Assembly: GCF_030406605.1 (NCBI RefSeq)
Contig: NZ_CP129104.1
Span: 2,072,799-2,136,798, forward strand
Direction of reading: 5' to 3'
DNA length: 64,000 nt
DNA from: Curtobacterium sp. 458
GTDB taxonomy: Bacteria; Actinomycetota; Actinomycetes; Actinomycetales; Microbacteriaceae
Under the pieces are notes generated by a model. That model searched no databases, was not told the origin of the DNA, and saw only the letters and a list, made by a program, of their open reading frames with translations. Positions 8,748 through 18,098 of this stretch are shown piece after piece. How positions within the stretch are numbered: the stretch's first letter is position 1; each line of letters opens with the position of its first letter. A program made the position numbers and the translations under genes.

Positions 8748-11170
8748 GCCCGCAGACCCGAGCGTGGCCGCGGCGCGCGCAACAGACCCTTCGGCGGTAC
8801 CCGGTCACCACGGTGCTCGCCCTGCTCGTCCTCGTCACCTCCGTCGCCGCGGTGGTGCTCCGCGTGCAGCACGGCACCCAGCCCGCGTCGTTCGGCCCGT
8901 TCCGGGTGTTCGCCGCGTCGACCGGCCTGGTCGCGATCCTCGTGACGATCGCCGGCGTGGTCGTGCTGATCGGTGCATCGGAACGGCTGATGGGGCCGTG
9001 GCGGACGATCGTCGCGTTCGTCGTCACCACCGTGGTCGGGACCGGGGTCGGCGCGCTCACCGCCTTCGTCGACACCGACGGCCGTGACGTCGGGCACCTC
9101 CTGCTCGGCCGCGCCACGGCGTTCGACCCGTGGACCGCGATCGTCGGCACAATCGTCACCGCGAGCGCGTTCGCCGGCACGCTCTGGCGGCGTCGCATCC
9201 GGGTGAACGCCCTCGCCGTCGTGGCGGCGCTGCTCCTCTACGCCGGCCACGTGTCGGACCTGTACGCCGTGCTCGCCGCGGCCGCCGGCTGGGTGCTCGG
9301 CGAACTGCTCCGACGGACGCCGAAGCGCACCGGGTGGCTCCGCAGCTCCCACCGGGAGATCCGGGTGCTGCTCGGGACCGCCGTCCTCGTCTCGGCGGTC
9401 GGACCCGTCATCGCGCTCGTCTCGAGGGCCCGCGTCGGACTGCTCGCCCCGCTCGCCGCGGTCGTCGGTGCCGGTCCGGTGAGTCCGGTGCGCGGGTGCC
9501 GCGCGGACGGTGTCGCGGGGGAGTGCCTCCGCGGACTGCTCTCGTTCCGCGCGACCGACCCGTGGACGCTCGTCCTCGCCGTGGCGCCGCTCCTCGTCCT
9601 GCTCGTCGGCGGCCTCGGGCTCTTCCGCGGCAGCCGCTTCGCGGTGTGGCTCGTCGTCGTCGTCGACGTCGTCACCGGGGTGGCCGCCGCCGTCACCTAC
9701 GGACTCGTGCCGGGGCGCGTCACGGCCCTGCACGGCTTCGAGGACCAGTTCGTCGTCGACGTGTCGATCGCCGCGTCGATCGTGGTGCCGCTCGCGACCG
9801 CGGTCGTGCTCGTCCTGCTCCGCCGCTCCTTCACCGTGCTGCCGTCCCGCCGACGGGTCGTCGGCTTCGCGGTGACCGTCGGTGCGTCGGCACTCGTGCT
9901 CGTGACCATCGTGCTGGTCGTGGCCGCGTCCTCGCCGGCCCACGTGGAGGACCCCGTCCGGCTCGCGCTCGCCGCGCTCGGCCCGCTCGCGCCGGTGTCG
10001 TTCTGGGACCGGCTGCCGTCGCTCGACCCGGCACTCCGGCTCGTCGTCGGCCTGAGCGGACCGGTGCTCTGGGTCGTCGTCGCGCTCGCCGCGGTCCGGC
10101 CGACCGGCGCGGTCGAACCCGACACCGACGCGGACGGCTCGCGGGCTGACCGCGAGCGGGCACGCGCACTCCTGCTCGCCGGCGGGGGCGACACGTTCGG
10201 TTGGATGACGACGTGGCTCGGCAACCAGTACTGGTTCGCGGCCGACGGGCGGGCGGGCGTGGCGTTCCGGCGGAACGGCGCGGTCGCGGTGACGGTCGGC
10301 GGTCCGTTCGGGTGGCCCGACGCACGCGAGCGCGCGCTGACGGACTTCGCCCGGTACTGCGACGACAACGGCTGGACCGCTGCGTTCTACGGGATCGAGG
10401 CCGAGGTCGCGGAGCACCTCACGCCGCAGGGCTGGGGCACGCTGCCGGTCGCCGAGGACGCCGACTTCGACCCCCGCACGTGGACCACGAGCGGGAAGAA
10501 GAAGCAGGACGTCCGGACCGCGGTGAACAAAGCCCGCCGCGAGGGCATCACCGCGACCTGGTCGTCCTGGCAGGACCTCCCGACGCCGACCGTCCGGCAG
10601 ATCGAGGCGATCTCGGAGGAGTGGGTCGCCGAGCGGGAACTCCCCGAGATGGGGTTCACCCTCGGCGGCGTCGACGAGATGCGCGACCCCGCCGTCCGTA
10701 CCCTCGTCGCGCAGGACGCCGAGGGCACCGTGCTCGCCGTGACGAGCTGGCTCCCCAGCCACCGGGACGGGCGCGTCGTCGGGTGGACGCTCGACGTGAT
10801 GCGGCGGACCGACCACGCGCCGAACGGCGTCATGGAGTTCCTCGTCGCGAGCGCCGCGGAGCAGATGCGCGACGACGGGGTCGAACGGCTCAGCCTGTCC
10901 GCCGCGCCGCTCGCGCAGGTCTCGGACCCGGAGGCGCCGACGGACGGCGTGCAGAACCTCCTCGAGCTCGTCGGCGGGGTGCTCGAGCCCGTGTACGGGT
11001 TCCGCTCGCTCCTGCGCTTCAAGCAGAAGTTCGGCCCCGAACTGCACCCGCTCGTCCTCGCCTACCCCGACCCCGTCGCGCTGCCGGCCATCGGCATCGC
11101 GGTGGTGCGGGCGTACCTGCCCGACCTGTCGTTCCGGCAGGCGGTCGCCTTCGCGCGGGGGCGCGGCTGA
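8744..11170 (+). CDS. MprF-type phosphatidylglycerol aminoacyltransferase (DUF2156)
   Basis: The 808-residue protein has a multi-helix membrane part (about residues 1-460) and a cytosolic C-terminal DUF2156 domain (about 470-790) with the family landmarks WLGNQYWFAADGRAGVAFR, VAVTVGGPFGWPDA, the KKKQDVRTAVNKARREG block and GFRSLLRFKQKFGPE. Such enzymes move an aminoacyl group (Lys or Ala) from tRNA to phosphatidylglycerol, lowering surface charge and helping resist cationic peptides. The amino acid used here cannot be told from sequence. The start is the GTG overlapping the hydrolase stop by 4 bp. A long palindrome follows the gene. Confidence 0.88.
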   Translation: MSPQTRAWPRRAQQTLRRYPVTTVLALLVLVTSVAAVVLRVQHGTQPASFGPFRVFAASTGLVAILVTIAGVVVLIGASERLMGPWRTIVAFVVTTVVGTGVGALTAFVDTDGRDVGHLLLGRATAFDPWTAIVGTIVTASAFAGTLWRRRIRVNALAVVAALLLYAGHVSDLYAVLAAAAGWVLGELLRRTPKRTGWLRSSHREIRVLLGTAVLVSAVGPVIALVSRARVGLLAPLAAVVGAGPVSPVRGCRADGVAGECLRGLLSFRATDPWTLVLAVAPLLVLLVGGLGLFRGSRFAVWLVVVVDVVTGVAAAVTYGLVPGRVTALHGFEDQFVVDVSIAASIVVPLATAVVLVLLRRSFTVLPSRRRVVGFAVTVGASALVLVTIVLVVAASSPAHVEDPVRLALAALGPLAPVSFWDRLPSLDPALRLVVGLSGPVLWVVVALAAVRPTGAVEPDTDADGSRADRERARALLLAGGGDTFGWMTTWLGNQYWFAADGRAGVAFRRNGAVAVTVGGPFGWPDARERALTDFARYCDDNGWTAAFYGIEAEVAEHLTPQGWGTLPVAEDADFDPRTWTTSGKKKQDVRTAVNKARREGITATWSSWQDLPTPTVRQIEAISEEWVAERELPEMGFTLGGVDEMRDPAVRTLVAQDAEGTVLAVTSWLPSHRDGRVVGWTLDVMRRTDHAPNGVMEFLVASAAEQMRDDGVERLSLSAAPLAQVSDPEAPTDGVQNLLELVGGVLEPVYGFRSLLRFKQKFGPELHPLVLAYPDPVALPAIGIAVVRAYLPDLSFRQAVAFARGRG

Positions 11171-11188
11171 CCGACGCACCACCTGACG

Positions 11189-11228
11189 GCCGGGAGGCTC
11201 GTGGCGGCGCCGCCACGAGCCTCCAGGC
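11189..11228. repeat. Dispersed palindrome (GCCTCC family), terminator-like
   Basis: A 40-bp near-perfect palindrome: GCCGGGAGGCTCGTGGCGGC followed directly by its complement with one mismatch. It lies 18 bp after the mprF-like stop and is the fullest member of a family seen at many gene ends in this window. It probably ends the upstream transcript as well. Confidence 0.75.
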
Positions 11229-11298
11229 TGCTGCGTGTCACGCGAGGAAACCGGCGCAACCGGACCGTCATGCGGGTGGGGTATCGTTCCCGGTACGC

Positions 11299-11431
11299 AA
11301 GCGCTCCGGGGTCGGTGCAAGTCCGAACCGGTGGTGACAGTCCACGAACTGATGACGGGTGCGAACCCGGCAGAGGTTGACCTGGTGGGATTCCAGGACC
11401 GACGGTGAAAGTCCGGATGGGAGGAAGCGCT
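11299..11431 (+). promoter_or_regulatory. FMN riboswitch (RFN element)
   Basis: The leader shows the conserved RFN core in order: GCGCTCCGGGGTCGGTG, CAAGTCCGAACC, GGTGACAGTCC, CGAACCCGGCAGAG, and ACGGTGAAAGTCCGGATGGG ending in GGAAGCGC, which closes the P1 helix with the 5' GCGCT. RFN elements bind FMN and switch off riboflavin genes. It directly precedes ribE-ribB-ribH, so feedback control of riboflavin synthesis is expected. Confidence 0.95.
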
Positions 11432-11464
11432 GGCGGGCAGGTCGACCGTGTCGACCCGTCCGCC
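11432..11464 (+). promoter_or_regulatory. Candidate riboswitch expression-platform hairpin
   Basis: Immediately 3' of the RFN core, GGCGGGCAGGTCGAC (11432-11446) can pair with GTCGACCCGTCCGCC (11450-11464) around a CGT loop, with one G-U pair and one mismatch. No T-tract follows. It could be a terminator stem, or an anti-terminator if it competes with P1. The ribE start is 50 bp further on. Confidence 0.55.
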
Positions 11465-11513
11465 CGTGTCGACGACCGTCGAGCACCCCCGGAGTCCCGT
11501 TGAGAGGACACCA

Positions 11514-12200
11514 GTGTTCACCGGCATCATCGAGGAACTCGGCACCGTCACCGCCGTCGAGCAGCACGGCGACTCCGTCGCGCTCACCGTCCGCGGTCCG
11601 CTCGTCGTCGCGGACGCATCGCACGGCGACTCCATCGCCACGTCCGGCGTCTGCCTGACCGTCGTCGAGCAGACCCCCGACACCTTCACGGCCTTCGTCA
11701 TGAAGCAGACGCTCGACATGAGTGCCCACGGCGCACTCGTCGTCGGCGACCGCCTCAACCTCGAGCGCGCCGCGTCGGTGGGGGACCGCCTCGGGGGCCA
11801 CATCGTGCAGGGGCACGTGGACGGCACGGCGACCGTGCTCGAGACGTCCGACGGCGACGGCTGGCGGCGCGTGCGGTTCTCCCTCGCGCCCGAGCTGAGC
11901 CCGCTCGTCGTCGACAAGGGATCGATCGCGCTCGACGGCGTCTCCCTCACCGTGAGCGCGGTCTCGTCCGAGGACACCGCACCCGACGCCGCGTGGTTCG
12001 AGGTCAGCCTCATCCCGGAGACGCTCGAGGCCACCACACTCGGGCTCCGGGTGCCGGGGGACCGGGTGAACGTGGAGACCGACGTCCTCGCCAGGCACGT
12101 CCGGCGGATGCTGCGGCTCGACGCCGCGGCGACGGCCGCCGGCGCTGCTGTGTCGGCCGGTGCTGCCGGTGCGGCGGAACCCGTCCTGGAGGCGCGGTGA
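11514..12200 (+). CDS. ribE: Riboflavin synthase, alpha subunit
   Basis: The enzyme dismutates two 6,7-dimethyl-8-ribityllumazine molecules to riboflavin. The start is the GTG giving [12 protein letters not shown], the invariant N-terminus of the family, preceded by GAGAGGA. The 228 residues contain the expected duplicated lumazine-binding barrels: the first with [13 protein letters not shown] and [13 protein letters not shown], the second with [14 protein letters not shown] and [16 protein letters not shown]. The C-terminal Ala-rich extension is slightly long. It is the first gene after the FMN riboswitch and shares one base with the next start. Confidence 0.96.
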   Translation: MFTGIIEELGTVTAVEQHGDSVALTVRGPLVVADASHGDSIATSGVCLTVVEQTPDTFTAFVMKQTLDMSAHGALVVGDRLNLERAASVGDRLGGHIVQGHVDGTATVLETSDGDGWRRVRFSLAPELSPLVVDKGSIALDGVSLTVSAVSSEDTAPDAAWFEVSLIPETLEATTLGLRVPGDRVNVETDVLARHVRRMLRLDAAATAAGAAVSAGAAGAAEPVLEAR

Positions 12201-12901
12201 TGGTCACGCACGCCACACCCGTCGCCGCGTCCGGCCCCGGCGAACACCGCGTCCCCGGACTGTCGAGCATCGACGACGCCGTGGCCGCCATCGCGTCCGG
12301 CCGCCCGGTCATCGTCGCGGACGACGAGCACCGCGAGAACGAGGGCGACGTCATCCTCGCCGCCGAGCTCGCGAGCCCGGAGTGGATCGCGTGGACCGTG
12401 GCGCACTCGTCCGGGTTCGTCTGCGCACCGGTGTCCGCGGAGATCGCCGACGCGCTCGACCTGCCGCCGATGGTGGCCCACAACGAGGACCCGAGGGGGA
12501 CGGCCTACACGGTCACCGTCGACGCGGCGTCCGGCATCACGACGGGCATCAGCGCACACGACCGCGCCCGGACCCTGCGAGTGCTCGCCGACCCGGCGTC
12601 CGTCCGGTCCGACCTGCACCGCCCGGGCCACGTCGTGCCGCTCCGCGCCCGCCCGGGTGGCGTCCGCGAACGCGCCGGCCACACCGAGGCGGCCATCGAA
12701 CTCGTGACCGCTGCGGGCCTGCGCCCGGCGGCGGCCATCTGCGAGATCGTCGACGAGGACGGCAGCATGATGCGGCTGCCGCGGCTCGTCGAACTCGGGG
12801 CGCGCGAGGGCGTGCCCGTCATCACCATCGCCGCGCTCGTCGAGTGGCTGGACGCGGCCGACCGGGCGGGGAAGTCGCCCACGGAAGGAACGACACGATG
12901 A
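12200..12901 (+). CDS. ribB: 3,4-dihydroxy-2-butanone-4-phosphate synthase, stand-alone
   Basis: Converts ribulose 5-phosphate to the four-carbon unit of lumazine. The acidic active-site stretch [17 protein letters not shown] is at about residues 38-54, followed by [20 protein letters not shown] and the [13 protein letters not shown]...GHTEA region with the conserved His. The 233-residue length covers only the RibB domain; the GTP cyclohydrolase II half of the usual actinobacterial RibBA fusion is absent, and the frame ends cleanly. The ATG at 12200 overlaps the ribE stop by one base; a GTG three bases earlier is possible. It overlaps ribH by 4 bp. Confidence 0.93.
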   Translation: MVTHATPVAASGPGEHRVPGLSSIDDAVAAIASGRPVIVADDEHRENEGDVILAAELASPEWIAWTVAHSSGFVCAPVSAEIADALDLPPMVAHNEDPRGTAYTVTVDAASGITTGISAHDRARTLRVLADPASVRSDLHRPGHVVPLRARPGGVRERAGHTEAAIELVTAAGLRPAAAICEIVDEDGSMMRLPRLVELGAREGVPVITIAALVEWLDAADRAGKSPTEGTTR

Positions 12902-13377
12902 GCGGAGCGGGAGCTGCGGAGCGCGGCCACGTCGACGGCACCGGGGTGCGGGTCGCGATCGTCGCCGGGCAGTGGCACGACGTCATCGCCGCGGGACTCC
13001 TCGCGGGGGCGCAGCGCGAGGTCGAACGGCTCGGTGCGACGGCGACCGTGATCCCCGTGCCCGGGAGCTTCGAACTGCCGGTCGTCGCGAAGTCGGCGCT
13101 CGAGTCCGGGTTCGACGCGGCGGTGGCGCTCGGGGTCATCATCCGCGGCGGCACCCCGCACTTCGAGTACGTGTCGGACGCGGCGACGAGCGGCCTCACC
13201 CGCGTCGCGATCGAGACCGGGAAGCCGATCGGCTTCGGGGTCCTCACCCTCGACGACGAGCAGCAGGGCATCGACCGCGCGGGGCTGCCCGAGTCGAAGG
13301 AGGACAAGGGAGCCGAGGCCGCGCACGCCGCCATCGCGACCGCGGTCACGCTCCGGTCGCTGCGCGTCCCCGCCTGA
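12898..13377 (+). CDS. ribH: 6,7-dimethyl-8-ribityllumazine synthase
   Basis: Condenses the RibB product with the ribitylamino-uracil to form lumazine, the RibE substrate. The 159 residues carry [26 protein letters not shown] signature ([18 protein letters not shown]), [16 protein letters not shown] with the catalytic His, and the phosphate-binding [10 protein letters not shown] segment. The ATG overlaps the ribB stop (ATGA) and has GGAAGGAA upstream. It closes the ribE-ribB-ribH operon; ribD and ribA are not in the window. Confidence 0.96.
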   Translation: MSGAGAAERGHVDGTGVRVAIVAGQWHDVIAAGLLAGAQREVERLGATATVIPVPGSFELPVVAKSALESGFDAAVALGVIIRGGTPHFEYVSDAATSGLTRVAIETGKPIGFGVLTLDDEQQGIDRAGLPESKEDKGAEAAHAAIATAVTLRSLRVPA

Positions 13378-13405
13378 CCACCGCGTCCGCGCGCCCCGCA
13401 ACGCT

Positions 13406-13465
13406 GCACGACCGAAGACACCCCGCACCACGTTCCGACGCGGTTCGGGGTGTCTTCGGTCGTGC
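13406..13465. repeat. Long inverted repeat, family 2 (copy A)
   Basis: Perfect 20-bp arms (GCACGACCGAAGACACCCCG, 13406-13425, and its reverse complement 13446-13465) flank a 20-nt loop. It lies 28 bp after the ribH stop and may terminate that operon. A closely related inverted repeat occurs at 52968-53021, so this is a dispersed element and not just a terminator. Confidence 0.8.
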
Positions 13466-13608
13466 GCGAGCCGTCGAGACGCGTGGAGCGGGCCGGGTCA
13501 GCTGGCGCGCCGGCCGGGCGGGCGCGCAGTCGGCAGGCCGGCCTGCGTGACGAGTGCTGCGTGGCGGGCCCGAGCCGCGCCTCCAGGCCGTGCGCGCAGC
13601 GGAACGAC

Positions 13609-13640
13609 GACGGCCCCGCACCGATGGGTGCGGGGCCGTC
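13609..13640 (-). terminator. Terminator-like hairpin for the small membrane protein gene
   Basis: GACGGCCCCGCACC (13609-13622) and its exact complement (13627-13640) flank the loop GATG. It begins 18 bp beyond the stop codon of the minus-strand gene at 13659. The hairpin is symmetric, so it could also stop plus-strand readthrough from ribH. Confidence 0.7.
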
Positions 13641-13658
13641 CGTGCCGTGCGGTGGTGA

Positions 13659-13829
13659 CTACCGCTTGCCGAACACGTGGATCGGCAGGAAGAACGAGAT
13701 GCACATGAGGATCAGGCCACCCATGAAGACGAACGCCTGACCCGACGCGACCTGGAACGCGAAACCGAACAGGTACATCGACACCAGCAGCAGCAGGATC
13801 GAGAAAACAGCGGCGATGACGCGGCCCAC
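13659..13829 (-). CDS. Small two-helix membrane protein
   Basis: A 56-residue protein starting with GTG at 13829 behind GGAGGT (7-nt spacing). It reads GRVIAAVFSILLLLVSMYLF, then FAFQVASGQAFVFMGG, then LILMCISFFLPIHVFGKR. Two transmembrane helices (about residues 3-22 and 34-50) and a basic C-terminus are evident. No family is recognised. Codon use, ribosome-binding site and a downstream hairpin support a real gene. Confidence 0.75.
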   Translation of the reverse strand: MGRVIAAVFSILLLLVSMYLFGFAFQVASGQAFVFMGGLILMCISFFLPIHVFGKR

Positions 13830-13895
13830 GGTGGTACCTCCGGAATCAGCGGGTGATGCAGTCGCCAGTCTATCCCCAGGAGCGCGGGTGCTGGT

Positions 13896-14444
13896 TCACG
13901 CCGCGGGCTTCGTCGCGATCAGACGGTCGACGACGGCGAGCAGGGCCTCCATGTCGACGACGCCGCGGGTCGGTCGGACGTCCGTCGTCGCGCCGAGCGA
14001 GGCCTGGTGGTACAGCCCGTCGCCGAGCAGCTTGACGGCCTGCGCGGTCGGCTCGTCGCCGAGCTCCTCGACGAGGGTCTCGAGCCAGGCGTTCTCGGTG
14101 TCGTCGAGGGTCCGTCCGGCCTCCTCGTACCCGGCCTGCTGCAACCGGCTCGCTGCGAGCAGGGCGAGGTCGAGCTCGCTGCCGACCCACTGGCAGTTGC
14201 GGACGAAGTAGCGGGCCACACCGTCCTCGGCCTCGCGCATCCGCTCGACGTCGATGTGCGACAGGTCGGAGAGCCGCTCGCACAGCCCCTCGACGAGGGC
14301 GGCCTTCGAGCCGAAGTGGTAGAGCAGTCCGCCCTTCGAGACGCCGGCGCGGGCGGCGACGGCGTCGAGGGTCGCCGGACGCTCGCCTTCCTCGCACACG
14401 ATGGCGACGAAGCTGTCCAGGACACGATCGCGGGCGCTTGCCAT
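13896..14444 (-). CDS. TetR/AcrR family transcriptional regulator
   Basis: 182 residues with the N-terminal TetR HTH (about 5-50): RDRVLDSFVAIV, TLDAVAARAGVSKGGLLYHF, SKAALVEGL. The C-terminal part is a helical ligand-binding domain with the RLQQAGYEEAGRTLDD region. I start at ATG 14444 (MASARDRVL), preceded by a CAGACT hexamer 6 nt upstream on the coding strand. The gene lies 124 bp downstream of the ABC transporter operon on the same strand, possibly as a separate unit. Its target is unknown. Confidence 0.9.
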   Translation of the reverse strand: MASARDRVLDSFVAIVCEEGERPATLDAVAARAGVSKGGLLYHFGSKAALVEGLCERLSDLSHIDVERMREAEDGVARYFVRNCQWVGSELDLALLAASRLQQAGYEEAGRTLDDTENAWLETLVEELGDEPTAQAVKLLGDGLYHQASLGATTDVRPTRGVVDMEALLAVVDRLIATKPAA

Positions 14445-14568
14445 GCCGGAAGTCTGCCATGCGCGGGACCGGGCGGCGCGCACCGGTCGCGCCGCGACCG
14501 GGGGCCGCACCGTCGCCGGGCAGCGCGCAGGCGCCGTGGGCCATCCTCCACGGCGCCTGCGGGTCGGG

Positions 14569-15492
14569 TCAGCCCTTGAGTGCTCCGGCGGCGATGTTCG
14601 CGATGAAGTGCCGCGAGCCGATGATGAACACCCCGATGAGCGGGAAGACGCTGATCACCGCGCCCGCCATCACCGAGCCGAGGTCCGTCGCGTTCACCGA
14701 GCTGAGGGAGGCCAGCGCCACCTGGAGCGTCTGTCCCTTCGGATCGATGAGCACGATGAGGGGCCAGACGTAGTCGTTCCACGAGCTGATGAACGTGAAG
14801 ATGCCGAGGAAGGCGAGGCCTCCGCGGAGCATCGGCACCGCGATCGACCACCACGTCCGGAAGAACCCGGCACCGTCCACCCGCGCGGAGTCGATGATCT
14901 CGTTCGGGATCGACCCGGTCGCGAACTGCCGGAGCAGGAAGATGCCGAACGCGTTCGCCGCCCCGGGGACGATGAGTGCCTGGAGCCCACCGATCCAGCC
15001 GAGGTGCGCCATGAGGACGAAGCTCGGCACCAGCGAGAGGCTCCCGGGCACGAGGAAGGTCGCGAGCATGACGGTGAAGAGCGACCGCTTGAACGGGAAC
15101 TCGTACTTGGCGAACGCGAACGCCGCGAGCGAGTCGAACAGCATGACGAGCACGGCCGTGGCCCCGGACACGAGCACGGTGTTGCCGAGCGCGCGGAGCA
15201 TGTCGACGCTGCTGAACACCGTCGCCAGGTTCTGCATCGTGTGGTCGCTGAACCAGAGCGAGGGCGGGTAGCCGAAGATCTGCGCGTTCGACGACGTCGA
15301 CATCACGAGCAGCCAGTAGAAGGGGAAGATCGACAGCACGACCCCGACGATCAGGCAGAGGTGCGTGACGAGCCGTCCGACCCAGCCGTGCCTGAACCCG
15401 CGACGGTGGTCGTCGGGGCGGTCCGCGGCGGCGTTCGGTCGGCCGAGGGCCGCGGCGGTGTTCGTCGTGCTCGGTGCGGTGTCGGCGCTCAT
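14569..15492 (-). CDS. Carbohydrate ABC transporter permease, MalG type
   Basis: 307 residues with six transmembrane helices and the cytoplasmic EAA-loop equivalent [19 protein letters not shown], which docks the ATPase. The hydrophilic N-terminus (about 35 residues) is followed by the first helix [20 protein letters not shown]. MalG/CUT1-type permeases pair with a MalF-type partner to import sugars. It overlaps the upstream permease by 4 bp (ATGA), so the two are translationally coupled. It is the last gene of the binding protein-permease-permease operon. Confidence 0.93.
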   Translation of the reverse strand: MSADTAPSTTNTAAALGRPNAAADRPDDHRRGFRHGWVGRLVTHLCLIVGVVLSIFPFYWLLVMSTSSNAQIFGYPPSLWFSDHTMQNLATVFSSVDMLRALGNTVLVSGATAVLVMLFDSLAAFAFAKYEFPFKRSLFTVMLATFLVPGSLSLVPSFVLMAHLGWIGGLQALIVPGAANAFGIFLLRQFATGSIPNEIIDSARVDGAGFFRTWWSIAVPMLRGGLAFLGIFTFISSWNDYVWPLIVLIDPKGQTLQVALASLSSVNATDLGSVMAGAVISVFPLIGVFIIGSRHFIANIAAGALKG

Positions 15493-16556
15493 GCGCGGTC
15501 CCCCTTCGAGGCGGTGGTGGCACCGGCGCGGCCGGACGTCGCCGGAGCGAGGGTGCGCGCGGTGCGCAGCCGTCGCGGTGTCTTCAACCCGTCGCGTTCA
15601 CTGAGCAGGCGCCAGTTGATGATCGCGAAGACCACGGAGAAGAAGAAGAGCACCCAGGCGATCGCCGAGCCGTAGCCGAAGTCGAACTGGTTGAAGGCCT
15701 GGTCGTACTGGTAGAGCACGATCGTCATGCCGGCTTCGTCTGGTCCGCCGACGGCCTGGCCCTGGAACAGGATCTGCGGCTCCGTGAAGAGTCCGAGGCC
15801 GCCGATCGTCGACGTGATCACGGTGAAGAGGATCACCGGCCGGAGCATCGGGATGGTGATCCGGGTGAAGATCTGCCAGGTGTTCGCGCCGTCGACCTTC
15901 GCGGCGTCGTACAACTCCGTCGGGATCGACTGCAGTCCGGCGAGGTAGATGATCGCGTTGTACCCGGTCCACCTCCAGATCACCATGACGGCGATCGTGA
16001 CCTTGACGCCCCAGTACGTCGAGAGCCATCCGACCGGGTCCGCGCCGACGGCACGCAGGGCGGCGTTGACGAGCCCGAACCCGTCCGAGAACACCGACCC
16101 GAAGACGATCGCCATCGCGACCATGCTCGTGACGTTGGGGATGAAGAACGCGACGCGGTAGAAGCCCTTCGCCCGGATGTTGCCGTGCAGCAGGAACGCG
16201 AGCACGAGCGCGAGGAAGAGCATCGGGACGGTCGAGATGATCCAGATGATGAAGGTGTTCGACACCGCGTTCCAGAACCTCGGGTCGCCGAGGAGGTACT
16301 GGTACTGCGCGAACCCGACCCACGCGGGGGAGCCGACGCCGTCCCAGTCGGTGAAGGACAGGACGATCGAGAACACGATCGGGAACAGGCCGAACACGAG
16401 GAACAGCACGTAGAACGGTGCGATCGCGACGTACTGCGGCCAGAACCGGCGGAGGCCCGACCGGCGGCCGGCCGCAGCGGTCGAGATCGACGAGGTGGGT
16501 GTGCCGCCGACGGTCGGGTTCGCCGTGGTCGCGGGTGCTTCACGGGTCGAGGTCAT
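15489..16556 (-). CDS. Sugar ABC transporter permease, MalF type
   Basis: 355 residues with a hydrophilic N-terminal tail, a first helix [26 protein letters not shown] typical of CUT1 permeases, and the EAA loop [21 protein letters not shown] chose the ATG at 16556 (MTSTREAP), which overlaps the binding-protein stop by 4 bp. It forms the pore with the MalG-type subunit. Confidence 0.93.
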   Translation of the reverse strand: MTSTREAPATTANPTVGGTPTSSISTAAAGRRSGLRRFWPQYVAIAPFYVLFLVFGLFPIVFSIVLSFTDWDGVGSPAWVGFAQYQYLLGDPRFWNAVSNTFIIWIISTVPMLFLALVLAFLLHGNIRAKGFYRVAFFIPNVTSMVAMAIVFGSVFSDGFGLVNAALRAVGADPVGWLSTYWGVKVTIAVMVIWRWTGYNAIIYLAGLQSIPTELYDAAKVDGANTWQIFTRITIPMLRPVILFTVITSTIGGLGLFTEPQILFQGQAVGGPDEAGMTIVLYQYDQAFNQFDFGYGSAIAWVLFFFSVVFAIINWRLLSERDGLKTPRRLRTARTLAPATSGRAGATTASKGDRA

Positions 16557-17857
16557 GCCGCAACACCCCGCTTCGCGAGGACCCGGTCGGTCTGGTCGAC
16601 CGCGTCCTTCCACGCCCGCTCGGGGTCCTTGCCCGTCGACTCGACGTTCGTGATCTCCGTGGCGAAGGCCCCGATGAAGCGCTCGCGGTTCGAGATGTAG
16701 GTCACGGGCACCTCCGGTGCGGCATCGCTGAAGAAGTCGAGCGGGTCCTGGTCACCGAAGTAGTCGCCCGGGTTCCGCATCAGGCCGTTGGTGAACGACG
16801 CCGGGGTGGAGGGGAAGAGCTGGATGTCGTTGTAGGTGTGCGACTGGATCTCGGGCTGCGTGATCCACTTCGCGAACGCCACGGCGGCCTCCGGGTCCTT
16901 CGAGGACTTCGGGACCGCGAGGAAGGAGCCGCCGCTGTTGCCCGGCCGCTCCGGCTGCTTCGCGATGCGCCACTTGCCGGACAGGTCGGGTGCGGTGTCG
17001 TGGATGATCTGCGTCCACCAGGCGCCCTCGATCTGCCCGGCGACGCGGCCCGCCACCCACCCGGCGTTCTGGTCCGTGCCGGACTGCAGGTTGCCCGTGA
17101 TGCCGGCGTGGATCGACTCGACCGCGTTGTCCCAGGCCTTCCGCACCGAGCCGTCGTCGCGCTGGTAGAGCGGCTCGTCGTCGCGGTCGAAGTACCGGGT
17201 CGGGCTCGCGGCGATGAACTGGTTGAAGAGCTGTGTGGCGGTGATGATCGTGGCCGCGCCCGTCTTCTGCTTGATCTGCTTGCCGACCGCACGGAAGTCG
17301 GCCCAGGTGCTGATCGCGGCGCCGACCTCGTCGGGTTCGGTCGGCAGGTCCGCCTTCTGCAGCACCTCCTGGTTGTAGAAGAACCCGGTGGGTCCGGTGT
17401 CGACGGGCCAGAAGCACTGGCGTCCGGACGGGGTGCGCCCGAGCGAGAGCTTCCAGTCGTAGTAGTCCTCCCGCTCCGCAGCCGTCGGCCGGAAGTCGGT
17501 GAAGAGCTCTTCGTCGGGGAAGTACAGCCAGCAGTTCGAGTTGATCATGAGCACGTCCGGGATGAACGCGTTCCCGGCCAGCGCCGTGCGGAACTTCGTG
17601 TCGTACGAGGCGCCGCCGATGAGGTCCGGTCGCAGACGCTTCGCTCCCTGCCCGGGGATGCCGCCGGCCGCCTGGCGGAGGAACTTCGGGTCGAGTGAAC
17701 GGTTCCAGTACCAGAGGACGAGTTCGTCGGGGTCCTTCGAGATCGCGGTCCCGGTCGAGCACCCCGTGAGGAGTGCGGTGGTGGCGAGTGCCCCGAGGGC
17801 TCCTGCGCCGGCGAGGAACCCCCGCCTGCTGAGACGGACGGATGGTGCTGCTGTCAC
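16553..17857 (-). CDS. Extracellular sugar-binding lipoprotein of ABC transporter
   Basis: A family 1-type solute-binding protein. Near the N-terminus a twin-arginine-like motif [10 protein letters not shown] is followed by the lipobox LLTGC, so the mature protein is a lipoprotein that may be exported folded by Tat. Later landmarks are [45 protein letters not shown] and [21 protein letters not shown] use the GTG at 17857, close to the signal and preceded by a purine-rich stretch; an earlier GTG at 17935 would add 26 residues. First gene of the transporter operon, divergent from the oxidoreductase fusion. The ligand is unknown. Confidence 0.92.
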   Translation of the reverse strand: MTAAPSVRLSRRGFLAGAGALGALATTALLTGCSTGTAISKDPDELVLWYWNRSLDPKFLRQAAGGIPGQGAKRLRPDLIGGASYDTKFRTALAGNAFIPDVLMINSNCWLYFPDEELFTDFRPTAAEREDYYDWKLSLGRTPSGRQCFWPVDTGPTGFFYNQEVLQKADLPTEPDEVGAAISTWADFRAVGKQIKQKTGAATIITATQLFNQFIAASPTRYFDRDDEPLYQRDDGSVRKAWDNAVESIHAGITGNLQSGTDQNAGWVAGRVAGQIEGAWWTQIIHDTAPDLSGKWRIAKQPERPGNSGGSFLAVPKSSKDPEAAVAFAKWITQPEIQSHTYNDIQLFPSTPASFTNGLMRNPGDYFGDQDPLDFFSDAAPEVPVTYISNRERFIGAFATEITNVESTGKDPERAWKDAVDQTDRVLAKRGVAA

Positions 17858-17967
17858 GGACGACCTGCTCTCGTCGTTGAGATTGCCGGACACCTCGGCG
17901 GCGCGCTCGTCGGGCAGCGGCCGGCGCACGGGCACTCATCGTCGAGACCCGTGCCGAGCGTTCGACC

Positions 17968-17979
17968 GTGAACGCTCAC
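17968..17979. promoter_or_regulatory. LacI-type operator candidate 1
   Basis: GTGAACGCTCAC is a near-palindrome with the central CG typical of LacI-family sites. It lies 111 bp upstream of the binding-protein start and within the divergent intergenic region also serving the oxidoreductase. Confidence 0.5.
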
Positions 17980-18070
17980 GAAGTGCTCAGAGCATGCTCT
18001 CCGCGACACGCCGTGTCAAGCATCCTCGGCATTGTGCCGTGGCGGAGATCGGGCTAGCGTCGCTGCGACC

Positions 18071-18082
18071 GTGAAGGTTCAC
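18071..18082. promoter_or_regulatory. LacI-type operator candidate 2
   Basis: GTGAAGGTTCAC shares both GTGAA/TTCAC half-sites with the site at 17968 and lies 17 bp before the ATG of the oxidoreductase fusion, where a bound repressor would block initiation. The LacI gene is the second gene of that operon. Confidence 0.55.
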
Positions 18083-18098
18083 GACGAACAGGATCCGC

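Noticed and set aside
8525..12682. A minus-strand open frame of nearly 1400 codons opposite the hydrolase, mprF-like and ribE genes
   Set aside because: It is antisense to well-supported genes and Arg/Asp/Gly/His-rich with no domain. Long antisense frames are expected when third codon positions are almost all G or C.
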